From: Pictodentalium vernedei
Lineage: Eukaryota; Mollusca; Scaphopoda; Dentaliida; Dentaliidae
Direction of reading: 5' to 3'
DNA: 64,000 nt
Assembly (NCBI GenBank): GCA_031216915.1
Contig: CM062297.1
Coordinates: forward strand, 179,638,350-179,702,349
The notes under the pieces were generated by a model that was given only the letters and a program-made list of their open reading frames with translations, did not search any database and was not told where the DNA came from. Each line of letters starts with the position of its first letter. The stretch's first letter is position 1. The position numbers and the translations under genes are program-made. Shown in pieces: positions 31,474-42,591 of the stretch.

Positions 31474-31872
31474 TTGGGCTATTGTATGCATGCCTTGAAA
31501 TAAGCAGACAGTCATCAGCAGAATGAGGTCTCCAGAGGGTAAATTTGGTGATGCTACCTTGCACAGTAGTGTAGCATTACTAACTTTACCCTCCATGAAC
31601 CTCAATCTGAATCAACATTTCAGGCCTAAACAGAAGGAGGTACTCAGAGGATAAATTGGGGGATTCAAGCCCACTGTATGGGATAGCACCAGCAAATTCA
31701 CTCGTTGGGGACCACCATCTGCATATGACTTATTGTTTATTTTCAGGCTTAATTGTATGCCTCTTTTTATGGACAACTTTTTAAAGAATCAGTTTGTGTT
31801 GGGTCAACATTATCTGATCCACTCGAGCAAGAATTGGGAAAACTTCAGGGCATTATTATCTCTGTTACCCCA
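31474..31872 (+). repeat. Right copy of ~400-bp direct duplication flanking DIRS copy B
   Basis: Second copy of 17672-18081, including the hAT MITE (31490-31750) and its ATTGTATG target duplication. A small indel near 31795 and scattered substitutions distinguish the copies. Beyond 31872 the sequence continues into DNA with no counterpart on the left. Confidence 0.9.
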
Positions 31873-32053
31873 TTTTCTGGTAAAATCAATGGCATTAATT
31901 GTATGTCAATGTTCAAACTTCTGCATTTGACATTCTACTGTAATTATTTCCTATTTTTAATCAATCATTTTCCTTTGTCGTTGACAGTGAATTGTTTTAC
32001 TTTCCTATGTTTTCTCATCACAATATGACTATAGCTGCTGATGGGGGTATTAA

Positions 32054-32284
32054 CCTTTTACCTAATGAATTGGTTGGATCCACCCACATAATGTGCATAT
32101 TAAGCAGTTGAAAAGAAAATATTTTTCAAAAAATTTCAACAAAACCATATCATGTGACCCCTCATTGTAATGCATTTGTCAAGCTAGTTCCAATTAGGGG
32201 TCACGTGGTATGGTTTTGTTGAAATCTTTTGAAAAATAATATTTGAAGTAATAAATTTTGATTTTGTCTGCATTGGGTAAAGAG
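32054..32284. mobile_element. piggyBac-like palindromic MITE, family 2
   Basis: Left TTAA (32050-32053), CCTTTTACC terminus, TTTCAACAAAACCATATCAT arms around a palindrome, and a TTGGGTAAAG right end. Same family as 36247-36435. The right TTAA is eroded. Confidence 0.65.
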
Positions 32285-33060
32285 CAAACCACCAATAAAC
32301 AAACAAACAAGTGAGGTGTTCTTGATTTTCTCTAAGTCTGCTATCACAAACTGTTGGAGGTTCAGAACTGTACATTTTAGAAATTTTCCACTACCCTCAA
32401 TTGAAGTTCAACCACAAAAATAATACAAAATTAAAGTCAAGAATTAGAGATGTAATATTTTTTATGAGTCTTGTTTGAAGACTGAGTATTGGACTAAATT
32501 AGACTTCTAAATGTTATGGTGTATGTATTTTTAATGAAAGAATGGTTTGCATACATATGTAAACATAATGACGTTGTGCTATTCAACAATCACAGCACGT
32601 GCAGCTTGTTCTTTGTGCTCTTCTGAAAATTCTGAAAAGAAAATTTACTTGGGATTTAAATAAACATTAAAACATGAACTGAAGATATCACTTTCCATTC
32701 AGTGTAATTTGAGAAAAATGCTTCTTTTCAATTTGATCTTACTAGAATAATGACAGGCCTCCGTGCACTTTCCCCTTCTAAACTCTTAACCAAAACTGAA
32801 AAGAGTTTTTCAAACTTTTTAATTTTTATAAAATAACATTTCTCTTCCAAACTACATGTATATCCTATATAGTGGTCCCTTTTGTGAAATGGGATAAACA
32901 AGCTTGGACAACTAATGTTTGTCTTGAGATTACACATTCAGAAAATGAATATTGGATGTGATTTTAACCATTCAAGACCAAATTCTGATTTTTGCCTTTG
33001 AACATGTGCCCATCAAGCAGTCTTCAGTTTGTCTTTCATACAATAGCTAATGTACCCAGA
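32285..33060. other. Noncoding, nothing recognised
   Basis: AT-rich, with short open stretches on both strands without support. Confidence 0.35.
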
Positions 33061-33068
33061 CAGTGGCT

Positions 33069-33296
33069 CAGGGGGCACAGTGGCTCAGTAGGTAGAAGTG
33101 CAGGCTGCAAGCCGAGAGGTCCTTTGTTCGACTCCCACCTGCGGCAACTGCATTGTGTCCTTGGGCAAGACACTTCACCCCCATTGCCCATGTGGGGGCA
33201 TGATAGCATTGTGTATTAAGGCATACTGCATGTCAATGGTGCACCTGCCTTCAACCAGTGCTAACCATACTTGAGTGGAGTAAATAAATAAATAAC

Positions 33297-33359
<63 letters not shown>

Positions 33360-33362
33360 ATA
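33069..33362 (+). mobile_element. tRNA-headed SINE with (AAAT)n tail
   Basis: A box in GTGGCTCAGTAGG, B box in GTTCGACTCC, then the core TGTCCTTGGGCAAGACACTT that is shared by several animal SINE families. The body is truncated before a tail of ~20 AAAT units (33283-33362). Related copies lie at 38418, 50918, 51268 and 55283. Confidence 0.8.
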
Positions 33363-35094
33363 GAAAGTGGCTCCTGGTCAAGTCTTGGTTGCCTATGCAG
33401 GCAGTCAAGACTTGATCAGAAGCCTCTGCATAGGCACTGGACTTACAGGTTGTGATATGTTAGAATTTCATTAAATGTGATCAGTTCTTTCATGGTTAAA
33501 TTAACTGGAGAGTGCAGGCAATGGGGTACATTTCAGCCTTCTATTGGACATACACTCAGACCATTTTCCTGGATGATATCAGCCTGCACAGTGTTGTCTG
33601 CAGCAAAGTGGTTGAGTCTGTTATGTAGTTTAGGGTGGTTCAGAAATAATTTAGGTATTTTTTTCAAATTTTCTTATGAAATCAAGTCATGGCTGCTTCA
33701 AAGCAGCCATCACTTGTCTTGTTAAGAATTTATTGAGACTGGCATCAGAAAATCACCTTGAACAGGATCACTCATATAGCATTATGTTTTATTAACAAGA
33801 GCTGGTAACATACCTCTTGTAGGTGACAGAGTATTTTTAATTCTGTACCTGTCTGTACAGGAAAATTCCATCTGTTGTTGGCAATGACTTAATCCTACAG
33901 CTTATTATCAGACCTCTGAATTTGCAGGCAAAGTAACTGTTCAATTAGAATGGGGTTCACTGTATATGATATTAGGGTGCATTTAGTTACAGTACAGTCG
34001 CTGTGGACTGGTTGTAATCCATGTGTGGACAGTGATGTCCATGCATGCATTTATCAGGAAATAAAAATCATGATCATCAAAATTTTAATTAATGAAGCAC
34101 CGGGTTGTACCCAGTGCTTCATTAATTAAATTTTTTATGATTATTTTTATAATCAGTGTTTGAAATCTAATATTATTGCATCTGTAAAAATATTGCCCAC
34201 CCATGGAAAGTGACCAGTCCATGGCGGCCATATTGTAAATTGTAGTTGAGCTGATGATTTAGTGACAGCTGTTTTTTTTTATTGCTTTTATTGGAATGAG
34301 AAGATGATGACATAAAAAATGCAACATCAGTAATAAATTCAGGCCTATTTTATGGCACAGCTACACATTTTTGCAGCTCAGATATCTTGTTGCAGTTGGC
34401 TGAATAAATAAACAATGTGTTGTGGATCAGAATCTTCTTTGCTGTTAGTAGCTACTTATGGAGCAATCTTAATAGTTTAATACACAATCGTTCCTATATC
34501 CTGATAAATACTGTCTTTTGATTGGTCAGAATGCCTTAGACAAATAGCCATTGCAAAGGTTGGACCTAGCATCCAAGGTATATGAGAGTGCGCAACATCC
34601 AGGGTATATGGGCATGCAAAACTTCAGGGGTATATGGTTTAATGAAAGGGTTTCATTTCCGCTCGCCTCGATATAAAAATCAAACGAAAAAACCTGAAAA
34701 TAGTCACAAATATTATCAGATTTCCGACAGTTCAATGATATTTTGCTGTTATAAATTAAATAGTCGAATAATTAAGTGAAATAACTTGAGAAAAATAAAA
34801 TAAGAGCAAATATCGTCCCCTCAGTTCCAATGTGTTCTATGTGCCAGTAGGCACATAGAACACATTGGAACTCAGGGGAAGATATGTCAACAAAATACTG
34901 TTTACTCATTTCCTTAACAACCCAAGGGATGTAACTCTATCTGTTGTCTTCTGCATTTGTAAAAACAAAATAATTATTCATGACCTCATTCTGCAAACGT
35001 CAGACTGCTTATTTTCAGGCCTGCTTTGAATGCTGTTTGAGAACAGTACTGGCTGCCTTTTTCCATTACATTGGGTAAAGAGTTGCTAGAGATA
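33363..35094. other. Noncoding stretch with hairpins and MITE fragments
   Basis: No gene. A hairpin of the AAGTCTTGG family lies at about 33378-33413. A degenerate relative of the MITE at 51702 (TACAGTACAGTCGC end, about 33990-34235) contains a GAAGCACCGGGTTGTACCC palindrome. A GTTCTATGTGCC/GGCACATAGAAC hairpin lies at about 34832-34870. Confidence 0.5.
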
Positions 35095-35600
35095 TGATTT
35101 ACACTAAGGCTGAACATTTCATAGGGTTAGTTACTCAGTTAATAATGAAATGTTTTGAAAACAAGAAAGTATGACTTACCCTGTGCAATGCACAGGGGTA
35201 GTCAAACTTTCTGGTTTTTAAACAGTTGGTAACTGCCGTATCACACACTTTATAGGAAAATGGACTCTCACTTAGATTGTGCAATGTACAGAGTTAGTTG
35301 CACTATAGAGATCATCTTATTTACAAACAGAAAGAAAAGAGTGACTTACCCAGTGCATTGCATAGAGTTAGTTGGTAAGCTAATATACACTGGCTGACCA
35401 TAGGCATTGCACAGGATAAGTTGACGGGCTACCATCTCACACACTGCATGAAAATATACTCTGCCTAAAGCTGTAAAAATGCACAGGGTTAGTTGCTTAC
35501 ATGTTAACATAGGGTGCAGGTTTCTTCAAGGTACTATGGAAATACTGGATTGTGGAAATATTTTAAAAGAGAATTCCAGAAATGAAAACATATTCTATTT
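35095..35600. repeat. Interspersed repeat with GTTAGTCACA motifs, second copy
   Basis: Collinear with 16301-17060, including the AACAAGAAAGT hairpin and the CACACACT/ATGAAAAT pattern. Confidence 0.6.
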
Positions 35601-36242
35601 TCAGTTAATGGCTTCTTACAAGCAGACAGGGTTAATACAGTTATTAAAGTAAATCTTTTCAATCATGTTTGAAAAGAATTAAAGGGAGAGAAATATAGGA
35701 GACCTACTTGTACCCGAACAAGTCAATTATCCATTGTGTGGTTGTTTCCTTTTCTTTGAATTGATTCTAATACCAAGAATATTTCTTCTATCTCTAAAGA
35801 GTAAGGAACTCTATTGTTCCCAAGTGAGTCCTTTTAAAAAGGTATTGAAATTCTTAAATGCCATACTTCATTGAAAGCTTTACATGTAAACGACATACAT
35901 CTGATTATCTTGGTCAAGTTGACATTGTAATGAAAAAACTATAAGTTTAACTCTGGTTTGTTTATGATTAACCTTTTCAGCTGAGCTCACCCTCCCCTCA
36001 GCTGCCGCACTTCTGTAGTAGGACCCATCAATATTTTGAAATTTGATTCAAATTCATGAATCATGCAGACTTCTGATTCAATTCACTTTTGAATCTTTTG
36101 AGTTTTTCTTGATGGCCGAAAAAATGATGTCTGAGCAAATACAGATTTCCCATAGGCCATAGAAAACTCTGGAAACAGAGACCACCCTAGTAAGTAGTCA
36201 GTGTGAATTTGACTCCAAAAATTCTGATTTGGCTAACGAATC
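35601..36242. other. Noncoding, nothing recognised
   Basis: No gene or clear element ends seen. Confidence 0.35.
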
Positions 36243-36246
36243 TTAA

Positions 36247-36435
36247 CCCTTTACCTACAAATCACCCGCATCCGCCTGCGTAACATGCAAATTCAGCAGT
36301 TGAAAAATATTATTTTTCCAAAAATTTCAACAAAACCATATCATGTGACCCCTCGATGGAACAAGCTCGATGAAAAATTTGAAAAAATGATATTTAAAAT
36401 AATAAATTTTGATATCGTCTGCATTGGGTAAAGGG
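36247..36435. mobile_element. piggyBac-like MITE, family 2 (centre deleted)
   Basis: TTAA at 36243-36246 and 36436-36439, with CCCTTTACC / GGTAAAGGG ends. The central palindrome is mostly lost. Confidence 0.7.
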
Positions 36436-36439
36436 TTAA

Positions 36440-36673
36440 CCCTTTACCCAACATAACGGCCAAAACTGGCCAGCGCTATTCTCAAGAATCGCCAATTAAT
36501 TTTCATTATATTTTCATTTTTAGTCTCAAAAACATAGGTTATGACCCCTCTTTGGAACCAGCTTGTCGAGGTTGTTCCAATGAGGGATCATAACCTATGT
36601 TTTTGAGACAAAAAATAGTTATTCAAGACTTTTGGTTGCACGTGTCGTCTGCTTTTCATGTTAGGTAAAGAGT
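36440..36673. mobile_element. piggyBac-like MITE, family 1, sharing a TTAA with its neighbour
   Basis: Begins immediately after the TTAA at 36436-36439 that also ends the family-2 MITE. Its own right TTAA is at 36674-36677. Same palindromic centre as the copy at 12748. Confidence 0.75.
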
Positions 36674-36906
36674 TTAACAAAGGCTTCAAAGTTTGCTTAT
36701 AATCGTAAGACCTTATTTCCTCCATTGGTCACTTAGGCAACCAAGACTTGACAAGGAACTACCGAGAAAATTAATAGTTATTGTTGTGTAATAAAAGCAT
36801 TTGTCGGCCATTTGAGAAATAACTTTAATTATGCCAAAAAAGACTAATTATATGCACAAATGTATGTCCTACCAAGTGGAAAGCTTCCAACAAGAAGATC
36901 TTTACA

Positions 36907-37040
36907 CTTAACCCTTTACCTAACTTGAAAAGCAGACGAAACTTGCGAAAATAATTCTTGAATAACTAATTTTTTTCATTTTTTGTCTCAAAAACGTAGG
37001 TTATGACCCCTCATTGGAACGAACTCTATCCGTTAACCCT
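36907..37040. mobile_element. piggyBac-like MITE, family 1 (half copy)
   Basis: The left half only, from TTAA-CCCTTTACC to the first arm of the palindrome. Another CCCTTTACC end starts at about 37037 and soon loses similarity. Confidence 0.55.
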
Positions 37041-37078
37041 TTACCTAACGTAATGGACATGATGAGTGATGTTTCATT

Positions 37079-37308
37079 TTCGAACCCCAAGGAAGTGAAG
37101 CAGTGCTTGTTTACTGTGGTAAACAAGCTCTGTTTCACTTGTAAAATAGGACTCAGTCACTAATGCTTGGGGTGTGAGTCCTCTAAAATAGGCAACATGG
37201 GGTATAAACGATTGACTGACCTTGACTTTATGTCCATGTTGTGGTCATGATTAGCCATTGTGCAGAGGTACGTGACCTTAAACACCAATAAATAAATAAA
37301 TAATTCAT
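37079..37308 (+). mobile_element. SINE-like repeat with shared 3' tail
   Basis: Body similar to 50571-50798. The 3' end (GTGGTCATGATTAGCCATTG, then TTAAACACC and AATA repeats) is the same as that of the tRNA- and 5S-headed SINEs, but no Pol III box is obvious. Confidence 0.6.
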
Positions 37309-38417
37309 TTTCAAAATTAGGAAAGTGTAAATAAACAAATGCACGTGTTGTCTGCTCTGTTTATAAGACTCAAGTTGAATCAACGTCGAAAAAAACAACA
37401 AAAATAAGAAAGATAAACATTGTTCATTTAATAAAGTATTTTTGCAACTTTAGCTCAAGTTTGTAGGGGAATTATTTTTAGACAGAAATGTATCACTGTG
37501 CCATGTTTATTTTTTGCAGTTTTGCTTGTTGATCGAATTGAACCAATGTGCTCCTCACTTCTCCCAGTGTTTTGTAGCAAGTAACAGCACGATTTCGTCG
37601 TGACTGTCCTGTAAATGATTTATGGGATAAACAAAATAAACGTATAGTGTTTTCAAGTAAAATATTTATTCTACTCGTAGGATTAAGAATGAAACCGACT
37701 CGCCAGAGTACAAATTTGGCCTCTTAATATGCATATAGGTTTTGGAGCAAGCTCCTGTTAAAAAATCTTCTAATATACTTAGAAATTACCTGGATAATCA
37801 ATGAATTACCCTTGTATATAGACCAATTTGGCCTAAGTACATCCAATACAGTCATTTAATCTATTACATATTAATATGGTAGAATAAATGCTCAGATTAT
37901 GTCTGGACAACAGGAAAGTGATCCAATTCCTTTTGATTGAATACTCATGTTAAGTGAATAATTTTCACTGGCAAAGTGACTATCCAACTAGAGAAACAGA
38001 ATTTACTGCCACCAGTAAATTCAAGTCTGTGTGAAAAGGGTTAAAGTATCAGGAATAGACTATAAAGAAAGAGAATTCATGGAGGCTTATTTTTGTTCGG
38101 GAGTAAAATATTTTTGAACAAATCAGAAATGGGTTTTCGTTAGCAGTATTTACAGATATTCATACAGGAATCAGAACATTTTTATAAAAAACTAGAAATG
38201 GCATATATGTAACCAGCATTCAAAGGGTTTGATACTCGAATCAGAAATGGACATTTTTGGCTCTGCCCACGAATTTGAGTGATGAAATACATTCATAAAC
38301 TTTAGAAATGCATTAAGGTGTAATAAAATGCATTTCCCAGTCTTTCTGAATAATGCCCCCATATTAAGATCTTCAGAGGGTTAAAATATTCCCTTTAAAT
38401 ACTCCATTTTAATCCTT
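37309..38417. other. Noncoding, nothing recognised
   Basis: AT-rich sequence without a supported gene. Confidence 0.35.
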
Positions 38418-38752
38418 TAAATGGGGTCGCAATGGCTCAGTTGGCTGGGGTGCAGGCTTGCAAGAAGAGAGGTCCTCACTCCGTCCTTGGGCAATACACT
38501 TCACCCCATTGCCCATGCGGATGCATGGTGGCACTGTGTACTAAAGCGTACTGCACATCGATGGTGCTCCCATCTTCAACCAATGCTAACCCTGCTTGTG
38601 TGGACTTAGTATATGGGGGATTTGACAGTTGTTAGTTGTTTTCAGGTGGTTCTTTCCGGGAACTCTGACTTCCTCCACCCAAAAAACTGTCATAGTCATG
38701 ATTAGCCACTGTGCAGAAATATGTGACATTAAACACCAATAAATAAATAATC
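38418..38752 (+). mobile_element. tRNA-headed SINE, nearly full length
   Basis: Decayed tRNA-like head (ATGGCTCAGTTGG A box), the CTTGGGCAA core with a deletion, a full body (CTTCAACCAATGCTAACCC) and the common tail ending AACACCAATAAATAAATAA. Confidence 0.75.
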
Positions 38753-38764
38753 CTTTAAAAAATG

Positions 38765-38890
38765 AGCTCAATCCAATAAAGGGTCATAAGCTATGTTTTT
38801 CAAGCAAAAATGAAAAGGTAATTAAAACTGAATAGACATTTCTGTGAATAATGTTGACTGGTTTTCGCCGTTATGTTGGCTAAAGGGTTA
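38765..38890. mobile_element. piggyBac-like MITE, family 1 (half copy)
   Basis: The right half only, from GGGTCATAAGC to the CTAAAGGGTTAA terminus, with mutations. Confidence 0.5.
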
Positions 38891-39224
38891 AGAATCTCTT
38901 ACTTCGGAAGGCACACTGAAAAGGTGTCCCATTCCACATAGAATTAAATGTTAAGAAAATAAAGCGAAAAACATTAAGTTTCTCAGCTGACAATACCTGC
39001 TTTTGCACTCTGGAGGAGTGGAACGGCACAAATCAGAGACATTCTCTTAATGGTACTTTGGCATCAAAGGTATCTGCACTCTCGACAAGACCATGCCGAG
39101 CGCACTGAAAGACTATAGAACTCCTCTAACAAATGAGTTTTAAACAATCATAGCACTAACACAGTTAACAGTACAGTCCACCATGTCAGCATTGCATTGT
39201 TACCAGCACCCTGACAGTTTTGTG

Positions 39225-40245
39225 TTAGGTTTCAACAATTATTCAGTGCAGTTTTATGGAAAGGGTTAACTTTATTCTGCCTGAAATAAAATATGTGCAA
39301 TCCACATTGAAGTCTTGAAAGGGTTAAAAGCATTGAACTGAATAAGATAGGTTTCAACAAATTTTACAATTATTCAGTGCAGTTTTATTGAAAGGGTTAA
39401 CTTTATTCTGCCTGAAATAAAATATGTACAATCCACATTGAAGTCTTGAGAGGGTTAAAAACATTGAACTGAATAAGATAGATTTCAACAAATTTTACAA
39501 TTATTCAGTGCAGTTTTATGGAAAGGGTTAACTTTATTCTGCCTGAAATAAGATATGTGCAATCCACATTGAAGTCTTGAGAGGGTTATAAACACTGAAC
39601 TGAATAATTTATAATTTATTTCCTTGCATGACAAAGGGTTTCTCTCATTGAGACCAAGCCGAGCGCAGTGAAAGACTATAGAACTCCTCTAACAAAATGA
39701 GTTTTAAACAGTCATAGCACTAACACAGTTAACAGTACAGTCGACCGTGTCAGTATTGATAGGTTTCAACAATTATTCAGCACAGTTTTATGGAAAGGGT
39801 TAACTTTATTCTGCCTGAAATAAAATATTCCATGACTATTCCATGTCAGTATTGCATTGTTACCGGCACCCTGACAGTTTTGTGATAGGTTTCAACAATT
39901 ATTCAGTGCAGTTTTATGGAAAGGGTTAACTTTATTCTGCCTGAAATAAAATATGTGCAATCCACATTGAAGTCTTGAGAGGGTTAAAAGCATTGAACTG
40001 AATAAGATAGGTTTCAACAATTATTCAGTGCAGTTTTATTGAAAGGGTTAACTTTATTCTGCCTGAAATAAAATATGTGCAATCCACATAGAAGTCTTGA
40101 GAGGGTTAAAAGCAGTGAACTGAATAAGATAGGTTTCAACAATTATTCAGTGCTGTTTTATAGAAAGGGTTAACTTTATTCTGCCTGAAATAAAATATGT
40201 GCAATCCACATAGAAGTCTGGAGAGGGTTAAAAGCAGTGAACTGA
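39225..40245 (+). repeat. Tandem repeat array, ~122-131-bp unit, about 7 copies
   Basis: The segment AAAGGGTTAACTTTATTCTG recurs at about 39259, 39390, 39520, 39794, 39919, 40041 and 40163. Two units are separated by a longer block (about 39640-39790) that repeats material from about 39085-39225, giving a higher-order pattern. Noncoding. Confidence 0.85.
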
Positions 40246-40625
40246 ATAATTTATAATCTGCTTCCTTGCAAGGCAAAGGGTTTTTCTCAACTTAGTTTCA
40301 GGAACTTACATCCCATTATGATGACAAGGTCAGATTTCATTTTGACATTTGACAGGTTACTGCACTGGTGTTTACATAGTCACCAGAGAGAACATAACAT
40401 CGTATTGCTTGGGGGAGAATTCACTGTATCAGGAAATTGGAGGCTGTGAAAACTCTGTGGCCTACTGGGCCATACTCAGTGGCTCTCGCGACCTGAAAAA
40501 CAAAGGTGGCCGAGAAGTTATGAATGTCTACCAGAATGCCAAAAATCAGCGAGATAGGACAATTCGTTTTCGAGTTATCGTGAGGACAAGGAAGTGCATA
40601 GAAGACAGAAGACAGAAGAAAAAAA
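40246..40625. other. Noncoding stretch between two tandem arrays
   Basis: An open stretch from 40349 reads into the lysine-rich array and has no splice or domain support. Confidence 0.4.
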
Positions 40626-41315
40626 AAAGAAAAAGAAAAAAGAAAAGAAAAAGAAACCATACAAAAACAATAGTCTGTGTGTTCACACAGACTAATTAAC
40701 AGAGTTCTACTGTACATGATATCTGAGATAGATGCCCTTCCAAATAATGATAATGAACTGATGAGAAGTTCGATAAATCTGGCATATCTGTTGCACATTC
40801 CAAGTCCAAATTGATGTTGTTATGGCCTGGAACCAGTCTAGCCCTCAAATCATCTAAAGAAAAAGAAAAAAGAAAAGAAAAAGAAACCATACAAAAACAA
40901 TAGTCTGTGTGTTCACACAGACTAATTAACAGAGTTCTACTGTACATGATATCTGAGATAGATGCCCTTCCAAATAATGATAATGAACTGATGAGAAGTT
41001 CGATAAATCTGGCATATCTGTTGCACATTCCAAGTCCAAATTGATGTTGTTATGGCCTGGAACCAGTCTAGCCCTCAAATCATCTAAAGAAAAAGAAAAA
41101 AGAAAAGAAAAAGAAACCATACAAAAACAATAGTCTGTGTGTTCACACAGACTAATTAACAGAGTTCTACTGTACATGATATCTGAGATAGATGCCCTTC
41201 CAAATAATGATAATGAACTGATGAGAAGTTCGATAAATCTGGCATATCTGTTGCACATTCCAAGTCCAAATTGATGTTGTTATGGCCTGGAACCAGTCTA
41301 GCCCTCAAATCATCA
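40626..41315 (+). repeat. Tandem repeat array, 230-bp unit x 3
   Basis: Three consecutive 230-bp units (about 40626, 40856, 41086) are identical by eye. Each has an A/G-rich block, an AGTCTGTGTG/CACACAGACT palindrome and a stretch ending in GCCCTCAAATCATC. Identity implies a recent expansion, or an assembly effect. Confidence 0.9.
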
Positions 41316-41442
41316 ACGAGCTCGTTCCAACGAGGGGTCATAACCTATGTTTTTGAGACAAAAAATTAAAATATTTTGAAAATTAATTGGCGATTTTTGA
41401 GAATAGCGCTGGCCGGTTTTGGCCGTTACGTTGGGTAAAGGG
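41316..41442. mobile_element. piggyBac-like MITE, family 1 (right half)
   Basis: Starts in the central AACGAGCTCG at the exact end of the 230-bp array and runs to TTGGGTAAAGGG and TTAA. Confidence 0.65.
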
Positions 41443-41732
41443 TTAAAAAAAGTAGGGGATATCCAAACTGATGTTGATATTTTCAGAAAATGGTATTAGA
41501 TACGCATGATTGGACACATCAGTATGTTACCAAGTTAAGTATGGATCATGAATGTCATCAGTCCATGAATACTTTGTGCAGGTTTTCCGCACGAGTCCCG
41601 CATTAATGTCTGTGGGGTACGTTTTGAAATTTTCATTTGTGCAGGACAGGCTTTTTTCGGAGGTATCATCATTCTTTTCTTGGTATAAACTCATTCATCA
41701 ATAGTTTATGGTCGAAATGTAACTTTTGAGGT

Positions 41733-42591
41733 ATGCGAAGACTGACACGTGATGAACATTTACATGCCGTTTGCATGTTGGAAGCTGGCAACCGACAGAC
41801 TGCAGTGGCTCAAATTCTTAACGTTACTCAATCGGTGATCAGCAGATTGTAGTCACGCTACCGTTAGACAGGCAATGTTGTTGACAGACGTTGGTCAGGT
41901 CATCCAAGGGCGACAACTGCTAACCAGGATCATTTCATCTGAACCACAGCATTACATAACTGCCATCAAAGTGCCTCAGAAATTGGACAGCAGTTGCACC
42001 GAGTGACAGATGTGCAAGTAAGTTGTCAAACTATCCGAAATCGCCTATACAGCTGGAATTTGTATGCTCAACGACCTCAAATAATTCCATGTGTGTCACA
42101 TCGCAGCAAGGTGTAATTGGTGTGGAGCATGACAGTGCTGGGACAATCATTGGTGAAGCCACGTCATGTTTTCCGATGAATCAAGGTTCACTCTCGACTT
42201 CCATGGCATGCAAAACAGAGTGTGGCGGCAGCGGAATGAACGACACCATGACATAACCATTAGGCAGCACAATCATTTTGGTGGTGGATCAGTTATGGTG
42301 TGGGGAGGCATAACCATGGCAAGCAGAACACCATTACATGCCATCCAAGGGTGTGTCACAGGGCAGTACTACCAGACAACATGTTAGCAACTCATATGGT
42401 GCCATTTGCACGACGTCACGGCTGTCGATTCATTTTCCAAGATGACAGTGCAAGAGCACACAGGGCCTGTGTCGCTACAGAATTCCTCCAGGAGCAGAAC
42501 ATCACTACACTGCTTTGGCGAGCACTAAGTCCAGACCTTTCACCAATCGAGCAAGTCTGGGATATGCTTGGCAGGTGCCTACAACAGTAGT
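41733..42591 (+). pseudogene. Tc1-like transposase, 5' part (dead)
   Basis: Reads MRRLTRDEHLHAV, then an N-terminal helix-turn-helix (QTAVAQILNVTQSVISRL) interrupted by a stop. Further stops and frameshifts follow. The DDE domain is clear: FSDESRF with the first Asp, GGGSVMVWGG, QDDSARAH with the second Asp, and SPDLSPIEQVWD with the final Glu, spaced as in DD34E Tc1 transposases. The copy cannot make protein. It is interrupted near its C-terminus by the foldback element at 42592-45950. Confidence 0.85.

Noticed and set aside
40349..40699. A lysine-rich 116-codon gene
   Set aside because: Its end lies inside the 230-bp tandem repeat and it has no splice signals or domain.
39225..41315. CRISPR array
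   Set aside because: The repeats are contiguous units of 122-230 bp without spacers and lie in animal DNA.
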